Below, piece after piece: positions 1 to 7,989 of a DNA stretch of 12,054 bases. Location of the stretch: NCBI GenBank assembly GCA_900545325.1, contig UQZE01000059.1, positions 1 to 12,054 on the forward strand. Reading direction: 5' to 3'. Every line of letters starts with the position of its first letter. The first letter of the stretch is position 1. The notes below the pieces were generated by a model. The model was not told the DNA's origin, did no database searches, and worked only from the letters and a program-made list of their open reading frames with translations. A program made the position numbers and the translations under genes. This DNA is from an uncultured Eubacteriales bacterium. Its GTDB lineage: Bacteria > Bacillota > Clostridia > Christensenellales > Borkfalkiaceae.

Positions 1-832
1 GCATACGCTGGCAAGCGAATTTCCCGAAGTGAAATACTGGGAGATAGACAACGAGGTGAATAACCCCGATTTCATGCACGGGATTTACGGCGAGAGGGAT
101 TATACCGTACGGGAAATGGCGGATATCGCCGCAGATATGTTTTACTACGCTTCCCGCGCAATTCACGACGCCAACCCGTCCGCGACGACGATCATGGGCA
201 GTATGACCGAACCGCAGGGGCTGGGCAAAGGCAACCTGCTGGAATTTTACCAGACGCTTTACGATAATATCGCGAGCGGCGAATTCGGCTACTTTTATTA
301 CGAAGAAGATAAATTGAACGCCTCCACCGACGCGGACGATTATTTTGAAATAGCCTGTTGGCACCCGTATTACTGGGACGAATTCGATGCGGAGGACTTC
401 GTTGCGAAAAATAATCTGATTTACGATATACTGCTGAAAAACGAAGGCAAACACAAAAAGGTTTATCTCACGGAAATCGGCTTTAACGATCTTGGGAGGG
501 GCGAAGTACGTTGTGCGCGGGAACTCGAAGAGATGTACCGCGCCGTAGAGGAAAAAATGCCCTATGTGGAAACGGTGAACTATTTCAAGATGTTCGACGA
601 CGGCAGAAAGGACGCATGGGGCGGCAACGGAGATTATATCCGTTACGGGTTGTTCTATGATCCCGATCCCGACAGAATATACGTCAAACTCGACGAAACC
701 ACGCACCGCACGCCTGAAAGCGGCGGAGAAAACGCGCCCAACGGCGCGGCAAAGAACAAAGCTTATAAATTTCAGGAACTTGCAGGCGGTTCTGGGGATA
801 TTGAACTGCTGGCGAAAGGAGGCAGATCATGA
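1..832 (+). CDS. Glycoside-hydrolase-like (clan GH-A type) protein, 5'-truncated by the window edge
   Basis: The reading frame is open from base 2, so the gene begins left of the window. The GTG at 29 is an internal valine, because the paralog downstream carries the same sequence (YTLASEFPEVKYWEIDNE) as mid-protein residues 149-166. About 276 C-terminal residues are visible. They contain the two hallmarks of a clan GH-A TIM barrel: an acid/base-type motif, IDNEVNN (Glu codon 53-55), after a beta strand; and a nucleophile-type motif, LTEIGFND (Glu codon 473-475), about 140 residues later, with CWHPY between them. The protein is collinear with the next gene over this whole stretch. The main difference is an insertion of about nine residues before the shared NAPNG and KAYKFQELAGGSG C-terminal motifs. 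It probably also began with a lipoprotein signal, but that part is not visible. Its TGA overlaps the next ATG by 4 nt. The fold and retaining mechanism are inferred from motifs; family and substrate are unknown. Confidence 0.72.
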   Translation, partial: HTLASEFPEVKYWEIDNEVNNPDFMHGIYGERDYTVREMADIAADMFYYASRAIHDANPSATTIMGSMTEPQGLGKGNLLEFYQTLYDNIASGEFGYFYYEEDKLNASTDADDYFEIACWHPYYWDEFDAEDFVAKNNLIYDILLKNEGKHKKVYLTEIGFNDLGRGEVRCARELEEMYRAVEEKMPYVETVNYFKMFDDGRKDAWGGNGDYIRYGLFYDPDPDRIYVKLDETTHRTPESGGENAPNGAAKNKAYKFQELAGGSGDIELLAKGGRS

Positions 833-2073
833 AGATATTAAAACACACCGCCGTTTTGTTGGCGGCCGTGATGTGTATTGCCGCCGCAGGGTGTAATAAA
901 ACGCCTGCGCCGAATAACGCCGAGTTCGACAGGAGCGGATTGTACGGTATGTGCTATCTTCTCGAAGAAAGGGATTACGACGGCGAATACGATATGGCGG
1001 CGGAGGTCGAGATCATGAAAAATCTCGGCGTGAAGTCCGTGCGGCAGTGGATGCACTTCACGAATCTCATGACCGACAAGGAAACGCTGAAAGAGGACGA
1101 GTGCGAAAAGATGCACGAACTGTTGAGGCTCTGCTCGGAAGCGGGAATGGTCAATATCGGCATGAACCACCACAATTTCAACGGCGGTACCAACTCTACG
1201 GGTAAACCCTATGAACGCGATATCGGCAATGCCGACTACGTTGCCTGGCTGGACGATTATTATACGAGCTGGTATACGCTGGCAAGCGAATTTCCCGAAG
1301 TGAAATACTGGGAAATAGACAATGAAGTGAATAACGGCGATTTTATGAAGAACGCCGAGGGGCAGGACGTATATGACCAGCAGCAGATGGCGGATATCGC
1401 GACCGATATGTTTTATTACGCCACCCGCGCGATCCATGACGCAAATCCGTCCGCAAAGAGCATAATGGGCGGATTGACGGAGCCGGCGGGACTGGGCAAG
1501 GGCACGACGGGGAGCTTTCTGCAAAAACTTTACGATAATATCGCGAGCGGCGAATTCGGCTATTTTTACGGAAAGGAAACGAGTGAAAGCGCCTCTGCCG
1601 ACGCGGACGACTACTTTGAAGTAGCCTGCTGGCATCCTTATGTGTGGGGCAAGTTCAACGCCGATTATTTTGTAGAAGTAAATAACGAATATTACCAGAT
1701 AATTTTGGATAACGAGGGCAAGCATAAGGAAGTCATTTTTTCGGAAGTGGGATTTAACGACGTGAAGAGCGACGAAGCGTCGGCAACGCTATATCTGGAA
1801 GAGATGTTCGAGGCGATCGAAGAGCGGATGCCGTACGTTACGATGGTACATTATTATAAATTATTCGACGTGGGACTGCAGAATAGCTGGGAAGGAGAGG
1901 GAACTTATTCCCGATTCGGCCTATTTTACGATCCCGATCATACCCGCGTTTATCCGTTGCAGGACGGTTCGGCCAACGCGCCGAACGGAGGCCCGAAGAG
2001 CAAGGCGTATAAGTTCCAGGAACTTGCGGGCGGTTCGGGCAGCCTCGATTTGCTGATGAAATCTGCGGCATAG
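829..2073 (+). CDS. Glycoside-hydrolase-like lipoprotein (clan GH-A type), tandem paralog of the upstream gene
   Basis: A 414-residue protein with a lipoprotein signal: a basic start (MKILKH), a hydrophobic core, and lipobox AAAGC with Cys22 as the predicted lipidated residue. It should therefore sit on the outer face of the membrane. Residues 35-400 read like a TIM-barrel glycosidase. An early strand/helix region contains NLGVKSVRQWM (65-75) and AGMVNIGMNHHNF (105-117). A strand then ends in WEIDNEVN with Glu166 as likely acid/base, followed by CWHPY (267-271) and IFSEVGFND with Glu306 as likely nucleophile. The roughly 140-residue spacing of the two Glu fits clan GH-A. The start is fixed by the signal peptide and by the ATGA overlap with the upstream stop, and AAAGGAGG lies just upstream (818-825). 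Not assignable to a GH family by eye; resemblance is to GH39/GH5-like enzymes. It is followed after 28 nt by the modular surface protein. A non-catalytic glycan-binding role remains possible, but both carboxylates are intact. Confidence 0.75.
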   Translation: MKILKHTAVLLAAVMCIAAAGCNKTPAPNNAEFDRSGLYGMCYLLEERDYDGEYDMAAEVEIMKNLGVKSVRQWMHFTNLMTDKETLKEDECEKMHELLRLCSEAGMVNIGMNHHNFNGGTNSTGKPYERDIGNADYVAWLDDYYTSWYTLASEFPEVKYWEIDNEVNNGDFMKNAEGQDVYDQQQMADIATDMFYYATRAIHDANPSAKSIMGGLTEPAGLGKGTTGSFLQKLYDNIASGEFGYFYGKETSESASADADDYFEVACWHPYVWGKFNADYFVEVNNEYYQIILDNEGKHKEVIFSEVGFNDVKSDEASATLYLEEMFEAIEERMPYVTMVHYYKLFDVGLQNSWEGEGTYSRFGLFYDPDHTRVYPLQDGSANAPNGGPKSKAYKFQELAGGSGSLDLLMKSAA

Positions 2074-2101
2074 CCGTAAATAAATAAAAAGGGGTAAAAA
2101 C

Positions 2102-4288
2102 ATGAGAAAATTATTAACTATCGTACTTTCGGCCGCACTGCTTTTATCGGCGGGCGCGTATGCGACGCGCGCCTTTGCGGCGGAAGAACCGTCCGAACCT
2201 GCGGAAACAAAAAGTCAGACGGTGAAATTCGGCGATCTGCAGAACGATACGCACGACGCAGAATTCGGACTGAAAGAAGGCGTACTCGCCGACTACGGGG
2301 TGAAAACGGGAAAAGTATCCGCGCCTGTGGATTTCGATACCCATGCCGACAAAAAGCTGACTTACAGCAATGACGCGGAAGTCGCGTGCGAAAACTGGAG
2401 ATGGGATACCAACTGCAAGAACGATATAATCGTGGTATTTGAGTTCAAATGCGACGCGGCGGTTTCCGTTTCCATGTCGGAGGGCGAAGTCGGCGGCTGG
2501 GTGGCCGATACAAAGATAAGCGTGTATAAAAAGAGCGGCGAGGCGGCGGCCGAATCGGTCAAGGAAACCGCCGTGGACGGCAACGACAGCCTTGCCTACG
2601 GCGGAGAAGTGAAAAGCGGCGATACGCTTTATTACGTTTGGAGCGTAAACGACGGTGTAACGGGCACGCGCAACATTCAAAATATCCATAACCTCAGCGC
2701 GGTCATTAGCAAAGTCGAACAGGGCGGCGAATATCTCACGGCAGAAGAATATCAGGCCGAATTGCAGAAATATGCCGATACCCTTGAGGAAAGCGCATAC
2801 AGCGCGGAAAACTGGAAAAAGATCGAAGACTATATTTCCGGTTTTATCGCGGCGGCGGGCGATAAGACGGGCGCTCTGCTGAAAGCGGAATACGAAAACA
2901 CGCTGGAAAAAATAAAGGCGGTGCTGACGATAGAGGGCGAACTCAAAGCCTGCATAAACGACGCCATCGCGGCGTTCGACGCGAAGCTCGCCCTTGCGAA
3001 AGAAGAGGACTTTACGGCGGAAAATTACGCTTCGGTCACGGCGATGAAAAAGGAATTCGAAACCGCGGTGAAGGCGTGCGCCGACGAAGAGAAAGTTGCG
3101 GAAAAATACGACGAGTTTATTAAAAAACTCAGTGAAGTGCGCGCGATCAGAACGTCGGCGACATTCCTCGACATGGTGCCCGACACATACGAAGCCGATT
3201 ACGGCTTGACTAAACAATTCGGTATTTTCGAATACGGTATAAAATACGGAAAAGTTTTGGGAGAAATCAAAGATTTCGACGCATATAAGACCGATTCCTC
3301 GTCCGACAGGCTGTACAGCAGCGAACTCGGAGAAAACGACGTAGTTGCGCACAACTGGCAGTGGGTGGCGACCAAGCAGAACAGCGTTATCGCGGTATTC
3401 AAAGCGCTCGCCGACTGCAGAATGGATATCGTCTGCACGCGCATGGAGGACGGCGGCGCGGTCGGCTGGACGGTGAATACCAATCTCACCGTATATATTT
3501 GCAGAAACGGCGAAAGCAAGGCCGTATACTCGGCGAATAATCCCGCCTCTGACGAAGCTTTCGGCGGTACGTTTTACGCAAAGGCGGGCGACATCATTTA
3601 CTATGAGTTCAACACCGACCATATGAGTCAGACGGTCAATATCCAAACGCCGTTCTCGACCGTAATTACGGTGGATTCGACGGGATTCAACCAAGAAAAA
3701 TACGATGACCAGAACGACGACCTTTCCGAAGAAGTCGTCGCTGCGCTGTCGGAGAAAAAGGCCGCGCTCGACACCTTTGTTTCAGGCCTGAAAGAGGCAG
3801 ATTATTCCGCGACAAACTGGTCGCTTCTGCAGGCTATTCCCGAAGAGTTCATGAAAGCCGCAGAAAACGAAATTGACAGAAAGTCCACGGTTGCGGACGT
3901 AGAAGCGCTTTATCGGAAATATCTTGAAGAAGCCGAGGCCGTGGAAACGCTCGCCGAAGCGGAGGCGAGTTTCCAGGCGGCGAAACAGACCAAAAAGGAC
4001 GAGATCCGCGCCTATGCGGACGAGATGCTGAAAAAGAATAAATACAGCAAGGAAAATAAACAGAAGATAGAAGATTACGTCAGCGACGCCCATGCCGAAA
4101 TAGACGCGGCGACGAACAACAAGGGGATCAACGACGCCGTTACAAAGGCGAAAAACCTCATAAACAAGCTGGAAACGAAATCGGGCTGCGGAGGCTGCGG
4201 CGGTGCGTTCAGCATTTCGAGCGCGTTCGTTTTCCTCGCGGCCGCAGGCGCTGCCGTCGTTTTGAAGAGAAAAGCGGAAAAGCGTTGA
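2102..4288 (+). CDS. Secreted modular surface protein: two beta-type modules, helical repeats, C-terminal Cys/Gly motif and membrane anchor
   Basis: A 728-residue protein. The signal peptide covers residues 1-26 (RKLLTIVLSAALLLSAGAYA, then AFA-A). Residues 41-205 and 352-525 are two diverged copies of one module. Shared landmarks are YGxKxGKV, DFD, an aromatic NW(R/Q)W, a GGxVGW-like turn, a GG...GD..YY segment and TxNIQ. The pattern suggests a beta-sandwich, possibly carbohydrate-binding. Each copy is followed by charged, Ala/Glu/Lys-rich helical segments (about 212-350 and 527-692) with recurring YSxENW/FTAENY starts, like the FIVAR-type helical repeats of Gram-positive surface proteins. 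The C-terminus has GCGGCGG (695-701), a hydrophobic segment (703-721) and KRKAEKR. No LPXTG motif is present, so anchoring is probably by membrane insertion or a different sorting system. No catalytic motif is recognised. AAAGGGG precedes the ATG by about 7 nt. Likely role: binding or scaffolding at the cell surface for the neighbouring hydrolases (inference from context). Confidence 0.7.
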   Translation: MRKLLTIVLSAALLLSAGAYATRAFAAEEPSEPAETKSQTVKFGDLQNDTHDAEFGLKEGVLADYGVKTGKVSAPVDFDTHADKKLTYSNDAEVACENWRWDTNCKNDIIVVFEFKCDAAVSVSMSEGEVGGWVADTKISVYKKSGEAAAESVKETAVDGNDSLAYGGEVKSGDTLYYVWSVNDGVTGTRNIQNIHNLSAVISKVEQGGEYLTAEEYQAELQKYADTLEESAYSAENWKKIEDYISGFIAAAGDKTGALLKAEYENTLEKIKAVLTIEGELKACINDAIAAFDAKLALAKEEDFTAENYASVTAMKKEFETAVKACADEEKVAEKYDEFIKKLSEVRAIRTSATFLDMVPDTYEADYGLTKQFGIFEYGIKYGKVLGEIKDFDAYKTDSSSDRLYSSELGENDVVAHNWQWVATKQNSVIAVFKALADCRMDIVCTRMEDGGAVGWTVNTNLTVYICRNGESKAVYSANNPASDEAFGGTFYAKAGDIIYYEFNTDHMSQTVNIQTPFSTVITVDSTGFNQEKYDDQNDDLSEEVVAALSEKKAALDTFVSGLKEADYSATNWSLLQAIPEEFMKAAENEIDRKSTVADVEALYRKYLEEAEAVETLAEAEASFQAAKQTKKDEIRAYADEMLKKNKYSKENKQKIEDYVSDAHAEIDAATNNKGINDAVTKAKNLINKLETKSGCGGCGGAFSISSAFVFLAAAGAAVVLKRKAEKR
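2222..2716 (+). repeat. Internal module copy 1 of the modular surface protein (residues 41-205)
   Basis: First copy of a module of about 165 residues. It aligns with residues 352-525 through shared landmarks: EFGL/DYGL, YGVKTGKV versus YGIKYGKV, DFD, ENWRW versus HNWQW, GGW versus VGW, GDTLYYVW versus GDIIYYEF, and RNIQN versus VNIQT. The conserved NWxW aromatic cluster is the kind of feature seen in glycan-binding sites, but the module family is not recognised. Confidence 0.65.
3155..3676 (+). repeat. Internal module copy 2 of the modular surface protein (residues 352-525)
   Basis: Second, strongly diverged copy of the beta-type module. It keeps the order and spacing of the copy 1 landmarks (YGxKxGKV, DFD, NWxW, VGW, GG..., GD..YY, NIQ). 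The divergence suggests an old duplication and possibly different ligand preferences of the two copies. Confidence 0.65.
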
Positions 4289-4301
4289 GGTCTGGAATTA
4301 A

Positions 4302-6116
4302 ATGAAAAAATGTGCGTTGGCGCTTGTGCTTTTCGTAATGATCTTCGCTATTCAAAGCGTTGGTGCGAAAGCAGAAGCGCAGGCCGAACCTTATTCGGGG
4401 GCGGGCATAGCGATTATAGCGGAAATAAAAGATTTACGCGACTATGAAGCGGTTTTATCGGACGGCGGCGTTTCGGCTTTATTTCTCGATATAAACGGGG
4501 CGGGCGACGCAGTCGGTTCGGGCGGCGAAAAGATAGCGTCTTTATCCTTTCTTAAAACCGAAATAAACAAGAACGGCAAATCTGCGGTTTTGCGCTTGCG
4601 CGACGAAACTTCGGCGGAAGCGGTTCTCAACGAATTGAACGGGGATGACGACGTAACGCTTTTTTCGGAAAACGGACAAAGGCTGAAAGCTGCTCGCGCC
4701 GTTCTTACGGCGGCGAGCGGCGCGCTCGATTTACGGGGGGAAACGTTGTCCGACGTTGCGGAAATAAGAAATCTCGGCAATATCAGCATGGCAAAAACCG
4801 TAGTGCTCACGAGAGCGCAGGCCGACGCCGATATCGTTTTTCAATTAAAAAAACTGCTCATTGACGTATGGCTAGCGGCCGATACGGAGGAAGACGCGCT
4901 TTATGCCGTTTCAGTCGGCTGCGCGGGTATCCTGACCGAAGAATTTGCGGCCGCTGCAAATGCGCTTTCCCGGTGGAACGATCTGCGGCGCAAGCCGCTG
5001 ATCGTGTCGCACAGGGGAAATACCGGCGTTGAAAAATCGGACGGAAATTATCTGCCTGAAAACAGCGTACAGTCGGCGGTGCAAGCCGTCCGGGAGTGCG
5101 GCGCGGACGTTATCGAAATCGACGTGCATTTGAGTAAAGACGGCAAAGTGGTGGTCATGCACGACGAGGATATCTCTCGGACGACCGATGCGAACGGTTT
5201 GATCGGGGAAATGAATTATACAGGCGGGTTAGATCGTATTGAAATTTACGATAAGGGGGGATATTCCTCGTCCGCGCTGGATCCGAATGCGGAAAAAATA
5301 CCCCTTTTGGACGATTTCTTTCAAGCGCTCGAATACGACGACAACGCTTTTTATATCGAAATAAAAACGAGCGGCGATAAAGGTTTTGCCCTTGTGGACG
5401 AAGTAAAACGGACGATAGAAAAATTTAAATTTGAGGATCGATGCAATTTTATTTCGTTTTTCGGCGATCAGATTGCCTATATCCGCAAAGTTATGCCTGA
5501 GTATTCCGCAGCCATGCTTTCCAATCGTTTTTACGAAATCCCGATTGAGGCAATGCGCCTTTGTAATCCGTATAATGCGGTTTACTCGCCTTCGAAAAGC
5601 GAATTGAGTAAAAACGTATGCAAACAACTAAGCGACAGGGGCGTTTTGGTTTCCTCATGGACATATAATTCGGGCGACTTGTATGAAGATTTTTATTCGG
5701 TTGACGCGATTACGACGGACGATCTGACCTTGCTGAACGGCCAGATGCTCGCCCTTGAGGCAAAAACGAAAAAAATCAGCAAAAAAGCGCGTCACGCCAT
5801 AAAATTTAAGGCAGACGCAGTCGATAATTCCGGCGGCAGGGAAGAAGTGCTTTGCGACGCCGTAAAAATCGGCGGCGACGCGGAATTGATAAGTAAAGGA
5901 GACGCTTATTATGTATCGGGCGGAGCGGAGATTACGGTTTCGCTGGTGTATCGCGTCGGCGAAGCCGCACATTCGGAAATGAACGGCGTTCTGATGTCTG
6001 CGCCCGTTACGTTGAAAATCGTTTCCGGCTGTGCGGGAAGCGCGCAGGGAGAAGGAATATTGCTTTCGCTTGTTGCGGCATTATGTGCATTTGCGATAAT
6101 TAGGAGTAAAAGGTGA
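4302..6116 (+). CDS. Extracellular membrane-anchored glycerophosphodiester phosphodiesterase with extra N-terminal domain
   Basis: A 604-residue protein predicted to hydrolyse glycerophosphodiesters to glycerol phosphate plus an alcohol outside the cell. The signal peptide is about residues 1-28 (ALALVLFVMIFAIQSVGAKA). The GDPD domain spans about 232-480 and keeps the key residues: His237-Arg238 in SHRGN, Glu253 in LPENS, Glu272 and Asp274 in VIEIDVH, His287 in VVMHDED, and Glu353/Lys355 in YIEIKT. The last strand, VLVSSWTYN (448-456), leads into AITTDD, a typical GDPD end. Residues 30-222 form an additional domain that itself looks like a decayed GDPD barrel (see findings). A beta-rich tail (about 497-574) leads to SGCAG, a hydrophobic segment (584-600) and RSKR, so the protein is probably membrane-anchored facing out. 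The ATG is 13 nt after the previous stop, with a weak GAGG at 4286-4289. The stop overlaps the GTG of the permease gene. Substrate is unknown: deacylated phospholipid head groups and teichoic-acid-like polymers are both plausible. Confidence 0.88.
   Translation: MKKCALALVLFVMIFAIQSVGAKAEAQAEPYSGAGIAIIAEIKDLRDYEAVLSDGGVSALFLDINGAGDAVGSGGEKIASLSFLKTEINKNGKSAVLRLRDETSAEAVLNELNGDDDVTLFSENGQRLKAARAVLTAASGALDLRGETLSDVAEIRNLGNISMAKTVVLTRAQADADIVFQLKKLLIDVWLAADTEEDALYAVSVGCAGILTEEFAAAANALSRWNDLRRKPLIVSHRGNTGVEKSDGNYLPENSVQSAVQAVRECGADVIEIDVHLSKDGKVVVMHDEDISRTTDANGLIGEMNYTGGLDRIEIYDKGGYSSSALDPNAEKIPLLDDFFQALEYDDNAFYIEIKTSGDKGFALVDEVKRTIEKFKFEDRCNFISFFGDQIAYIRKVMPEYSAAMLSNRFYEIPIEAMRLCNPYNAVYSPSKSELSKNVCKQLSDRGVLVSSWTYNSGDLYEDFYSVDAITTDDLTLLNGQMLALEAKTKKISKKARHAIKFKADAVDNSGGREEVLCDAVKIGGDAELISKGDAYYVSGGAEITVSLVYRVGEAAHSEMNGVLMSAPVTLKIVSGCAGSAQGEGILLSLVAALCAFAIIRSKR
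6102..6106 (+). promoter_or_regulatory. Ribosome binding site that selects the GTG start of the LplB-type permease
   Basis: AGGAG with a 6-nt spacer before GTG at 6113. No ATG lies nearby in frame, and the encoded N-terminus matches the usual LplB length, so the GTG is the likely start. Confidence 0.75.
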
Positions 6117-7078
6117 AGACTAAGACTGACGAACGAACGACGATAAGGAAAAAAAGTTTCAAAGATTACATAAAGACGGCCTGGCCGCTTTACGTGATGG
6201 TCCTGCCTCTCGTCGTATATCTGTTCATTTTCAATTACGTGCCGATGTTCGGGCTGCAACTCGCATTTAAGGATTGGAACCCGCGGCTTGGGATTTGGGG
6301 GAGTCACTGGGCCGCGGGGGAAGACGGCGGCGTGTTCCTGTTCAAAAATTTTGCGGAACTGTTCAAAACGTCGATGTTTACCGATAAACTGGTGAATACC
6401 GTGCGTATTTCCCTGCTGAAAATTCTCTTCGGTTTTCCCGTGCCCATTCTGCTCGTCATATTCATGAACGAAATGACGAGCGCGAAATTCATGAAAGGCG
6501 TGCAGGCAATATCTTATCTGCCTCACTTTATTTCCTGGGTTGTGCTGGGCGGGATATTCCTGCAGATGTTCAGCGCGGGATCTCCTATACAGAACGTATT
6601 CTCCGCCCTGTTCGGCAAGGAAATATATTTCTTTTCCAACAACAGGCTGTATCTGACGTTTATTATCCTTTCGGATATTTATAAAGGCTGCGGATGGGGA
6701 ACGATCATCTACCTCGCCGCGCTCATGAATATCGATCCCCAGCTTTACGAAGCCGCCTCGCTCGACGGCGCGAGCCGCTGGAAAAAGATGTGGTTCATTA
6801 CCTTGCCCGGGCTGGTACCCGCGATAGAAATAAATATTATTTTATCGCTGAGCAACGTGATGTACGCGGGGTTTGACCAAATATACAATACATATAACAC
6901 CGCCGTCTATAAAATGGGCGACGTGCTGGAAACGTATATCTTCCGCATCGGTATATCGGAATCGAGCGAATATGCAAAGGCGACTGCCGTCGGCCTGTTC
7001 AATTCTGCGATCGGGTGCATACTCGTACTTATAGCGAATAAAGTCATCAAACTGATCGGAGGCGAGGGAATATGGTGA
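6113..7078 (+). CDS. ABC sugar transporter permease, LplB type
   Basis: A 321-residue inner-membrane permease of the binding-protein-dependent carbohydrate importer (CUT1-like) class, LplB/YtcJ-like. Hydrophobic segments lie near residues 24-45, 95-118, 133-153, 180-203, 236-255 and 290-312, consistent with six spans. The N-terminal PLYVMVLPLVVYLFIFNYVPM followed by GLQLAFKDWNP is characteristic of the family. The cytoplasmic EAA loop, YEAASLDGASRWKKMWFITLP (212-232), is the contact site for the ATPase. The start is GTG at 6113, overlapping the upstream TGA (GTGA), and is supported by AGGAG at 6102-6106 with 6-nt spacing. It pairs with the next permease to form the channel. No ATPase gene is present in the window, so a shared MsmK/UgpC-type ATPase encoded elsewhere is likely. 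Confidence 0.92.
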   Translation: MKTKTDERTTIRKKSFKDYIKTAWPLYVMVLPLVVYLFIFNYVPMFGLQLAFKDWNPRLGIWGSHWAAGEDGGVFLFKNFAELFKTSMFTDKLVNTVRISLLKILFGFPVPILLVIFMNEMTSAKFMKGVQAISYLPHFISWVVLGGIFLQMFSAGSPIQNVFSALFGKEIYFFSNNRLYLTFIILSDIYKGCGWGTIIYLAALMNIDPQLYEAASLDGASRWKKMWFITLPGLVPAIEINIILSLSNVMYAGFDQIYNTYNTAVYKMGDVLETYIFRIGISESSEYAKATAVGLFNSAIGCILVLIANKVIKLIGGEGIW

Positions 7079-7983
7079 AAAACAGCGTAAAACAGAGGCG
7101 TTCCTTAAAAAAATGGGCGCTCGACATATTCGGAAAAAATGCGGAACAGCGCGTTTTCAATATAATCAATTACGTTTTGTTTACGCTGTTTACGCTGATC
7201 ATGCTCGCGCCGTTCATCTACGTATTGGTGGTGTCTTTTCAACAGAAAGCCATCGTCAACGACGTATCGGTCAATGTTTTCGGAATAGGAGCGTATAAAC
7301 ACGTTTTAGGCAATCCGAACATTCTCAGAGCTTTTCTCAACACGATCGGCACGGTGCTGATCGGCACGGCCTTCGCGGTGTGCATGACCATGCTGGGCGC
7401 CTACCCGCTATCCAAAAAACACATGCGGGGCAGGGGTTTTCTGCTCGTATATGTGCTCATCACCATGCTCTTTTCGGGCGGACTGATTCCCTTCTATCTG
7501 CTGATCAAGAATCTGGGACTGGGCGACAGCTATCTCGTATATATCGTGATCGGCGCGCTGGGTGCGTTCAACATCTTTATCGTAAAAAACTTTTACCAGG
7601 GAATTCCCGTCGAACTGGAAGAAGCGGCCAAGATAGACGGAGCAAACGAATTTCAGGTGTTTTTCAGGGTGTATCTGCCTTTGTCGAAATCCATTATGGC
7701 GACGATAGCGCTTTGGATTTCGGTCGGCAAATGGAACGACTACATGACGGGGCTGTTATACATCGATTCGCCGCAGAAACTGCTCATTCAGAACGTTCTG
7801 CGGGATATGTTGGTTACGGCGTCCACAACCTCGGGTACGGGAGCGGACGCGGGCATGCTCAATCTTTCGGAATCCATCAAGATGGCCACGGTTGTCATAG
7901 CGATGGTGCCGATCATGTGCGTTTATCCTTTCGTGCAGAAATATTTCACGAAAGGCGTCATCATGGGATCAGTCAAGGGGTGA
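7072..7983 (+). CDS. ABC sugar transporter permease, YtcP/LplC type
   Basis: A 303-residue partner permease of the MalG/UgpE-like CUT1 family. Hydrophobic segments lie near residues 33-56, 88-112, 122-146, 152-173, 206-222 and 270-287. The EAA loop is ELEEAAKIDGANEFQVFFRV (181-200), followed by YLPLSKS. The C-terminus, KYFTKGVIMGSVKG, is typical of YtcP/LplC proteins. The ATG overlaps the end of the preceding permease by 7 nt, with a GGAGG/GAGGG purine stretch just upstream (7058-7068), so translation is probably coupled and the two subunits made in equal amounts. Together they form the transmembrane channel served by the solute-binding lipoprotein at 8898-10556. Confidence 0.92.
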   Translation: MVKNSVKQRRSLKKWALDIFGKNAEQRVFNIINYVLFTLFTLIMLAPFIYVLVVSFQQKAIVNDVSVNVFGIGAYKHVLGNPNILRAFLNTIGTVLIGTAFAVCMTMLGAYPLSKKHMRGRGFLLVYVLITMLFSGGLIPFYLLIKNLGLGDSYLVYIVIGALGAFNIFIVKNFYQGIPVELEEAAKIDGANEFQVFFRVYLPLSKSIMATIALWISVGKWNDYMTGLLYIDSPQKLLIQNVLRDMLVTASTTSGTGADAGMLNLSESIKMATVVIAMVPIMCVYPFVQKYFTKGVIMGSVKG

Positions 7984-7989
7984 TCGGTT

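Noticed and set aside
29..31. GTG as a start codon for the first gene
   Set aside because: The reading frame is open upstream to the window edge, and the paralog carries the same residues in mid-protein, so this is an internal valine of a truncated gene.
838..1725. A 295-codon open frame on the minus strand, antisense to the second glycoside-hydrolase-like gene
   Set aside because: No domain or plausible ribosome binding site, and the plus-strand frame is strongly supported by its lipobox and by similarity to the paralog.
2074..2101. Possible internal promoter or terminator between the second and third genes
   Set aside because: Only 28 nt, A-rich, with no hairpin and no recognisable -35/-10 pair; it holds just the ribosome binding site.
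2144..3694. A 516-codon open frame on the minus strand, antisense to the modular surface protein gene
   Set aside because: Its translation is rich in Arg, His, Phe and Val with no recognisable domain. It lies wholly inside a gene with a signal peptide, repeats and a coherent architecture. It is a shadow of the codon pattern on the other strand.
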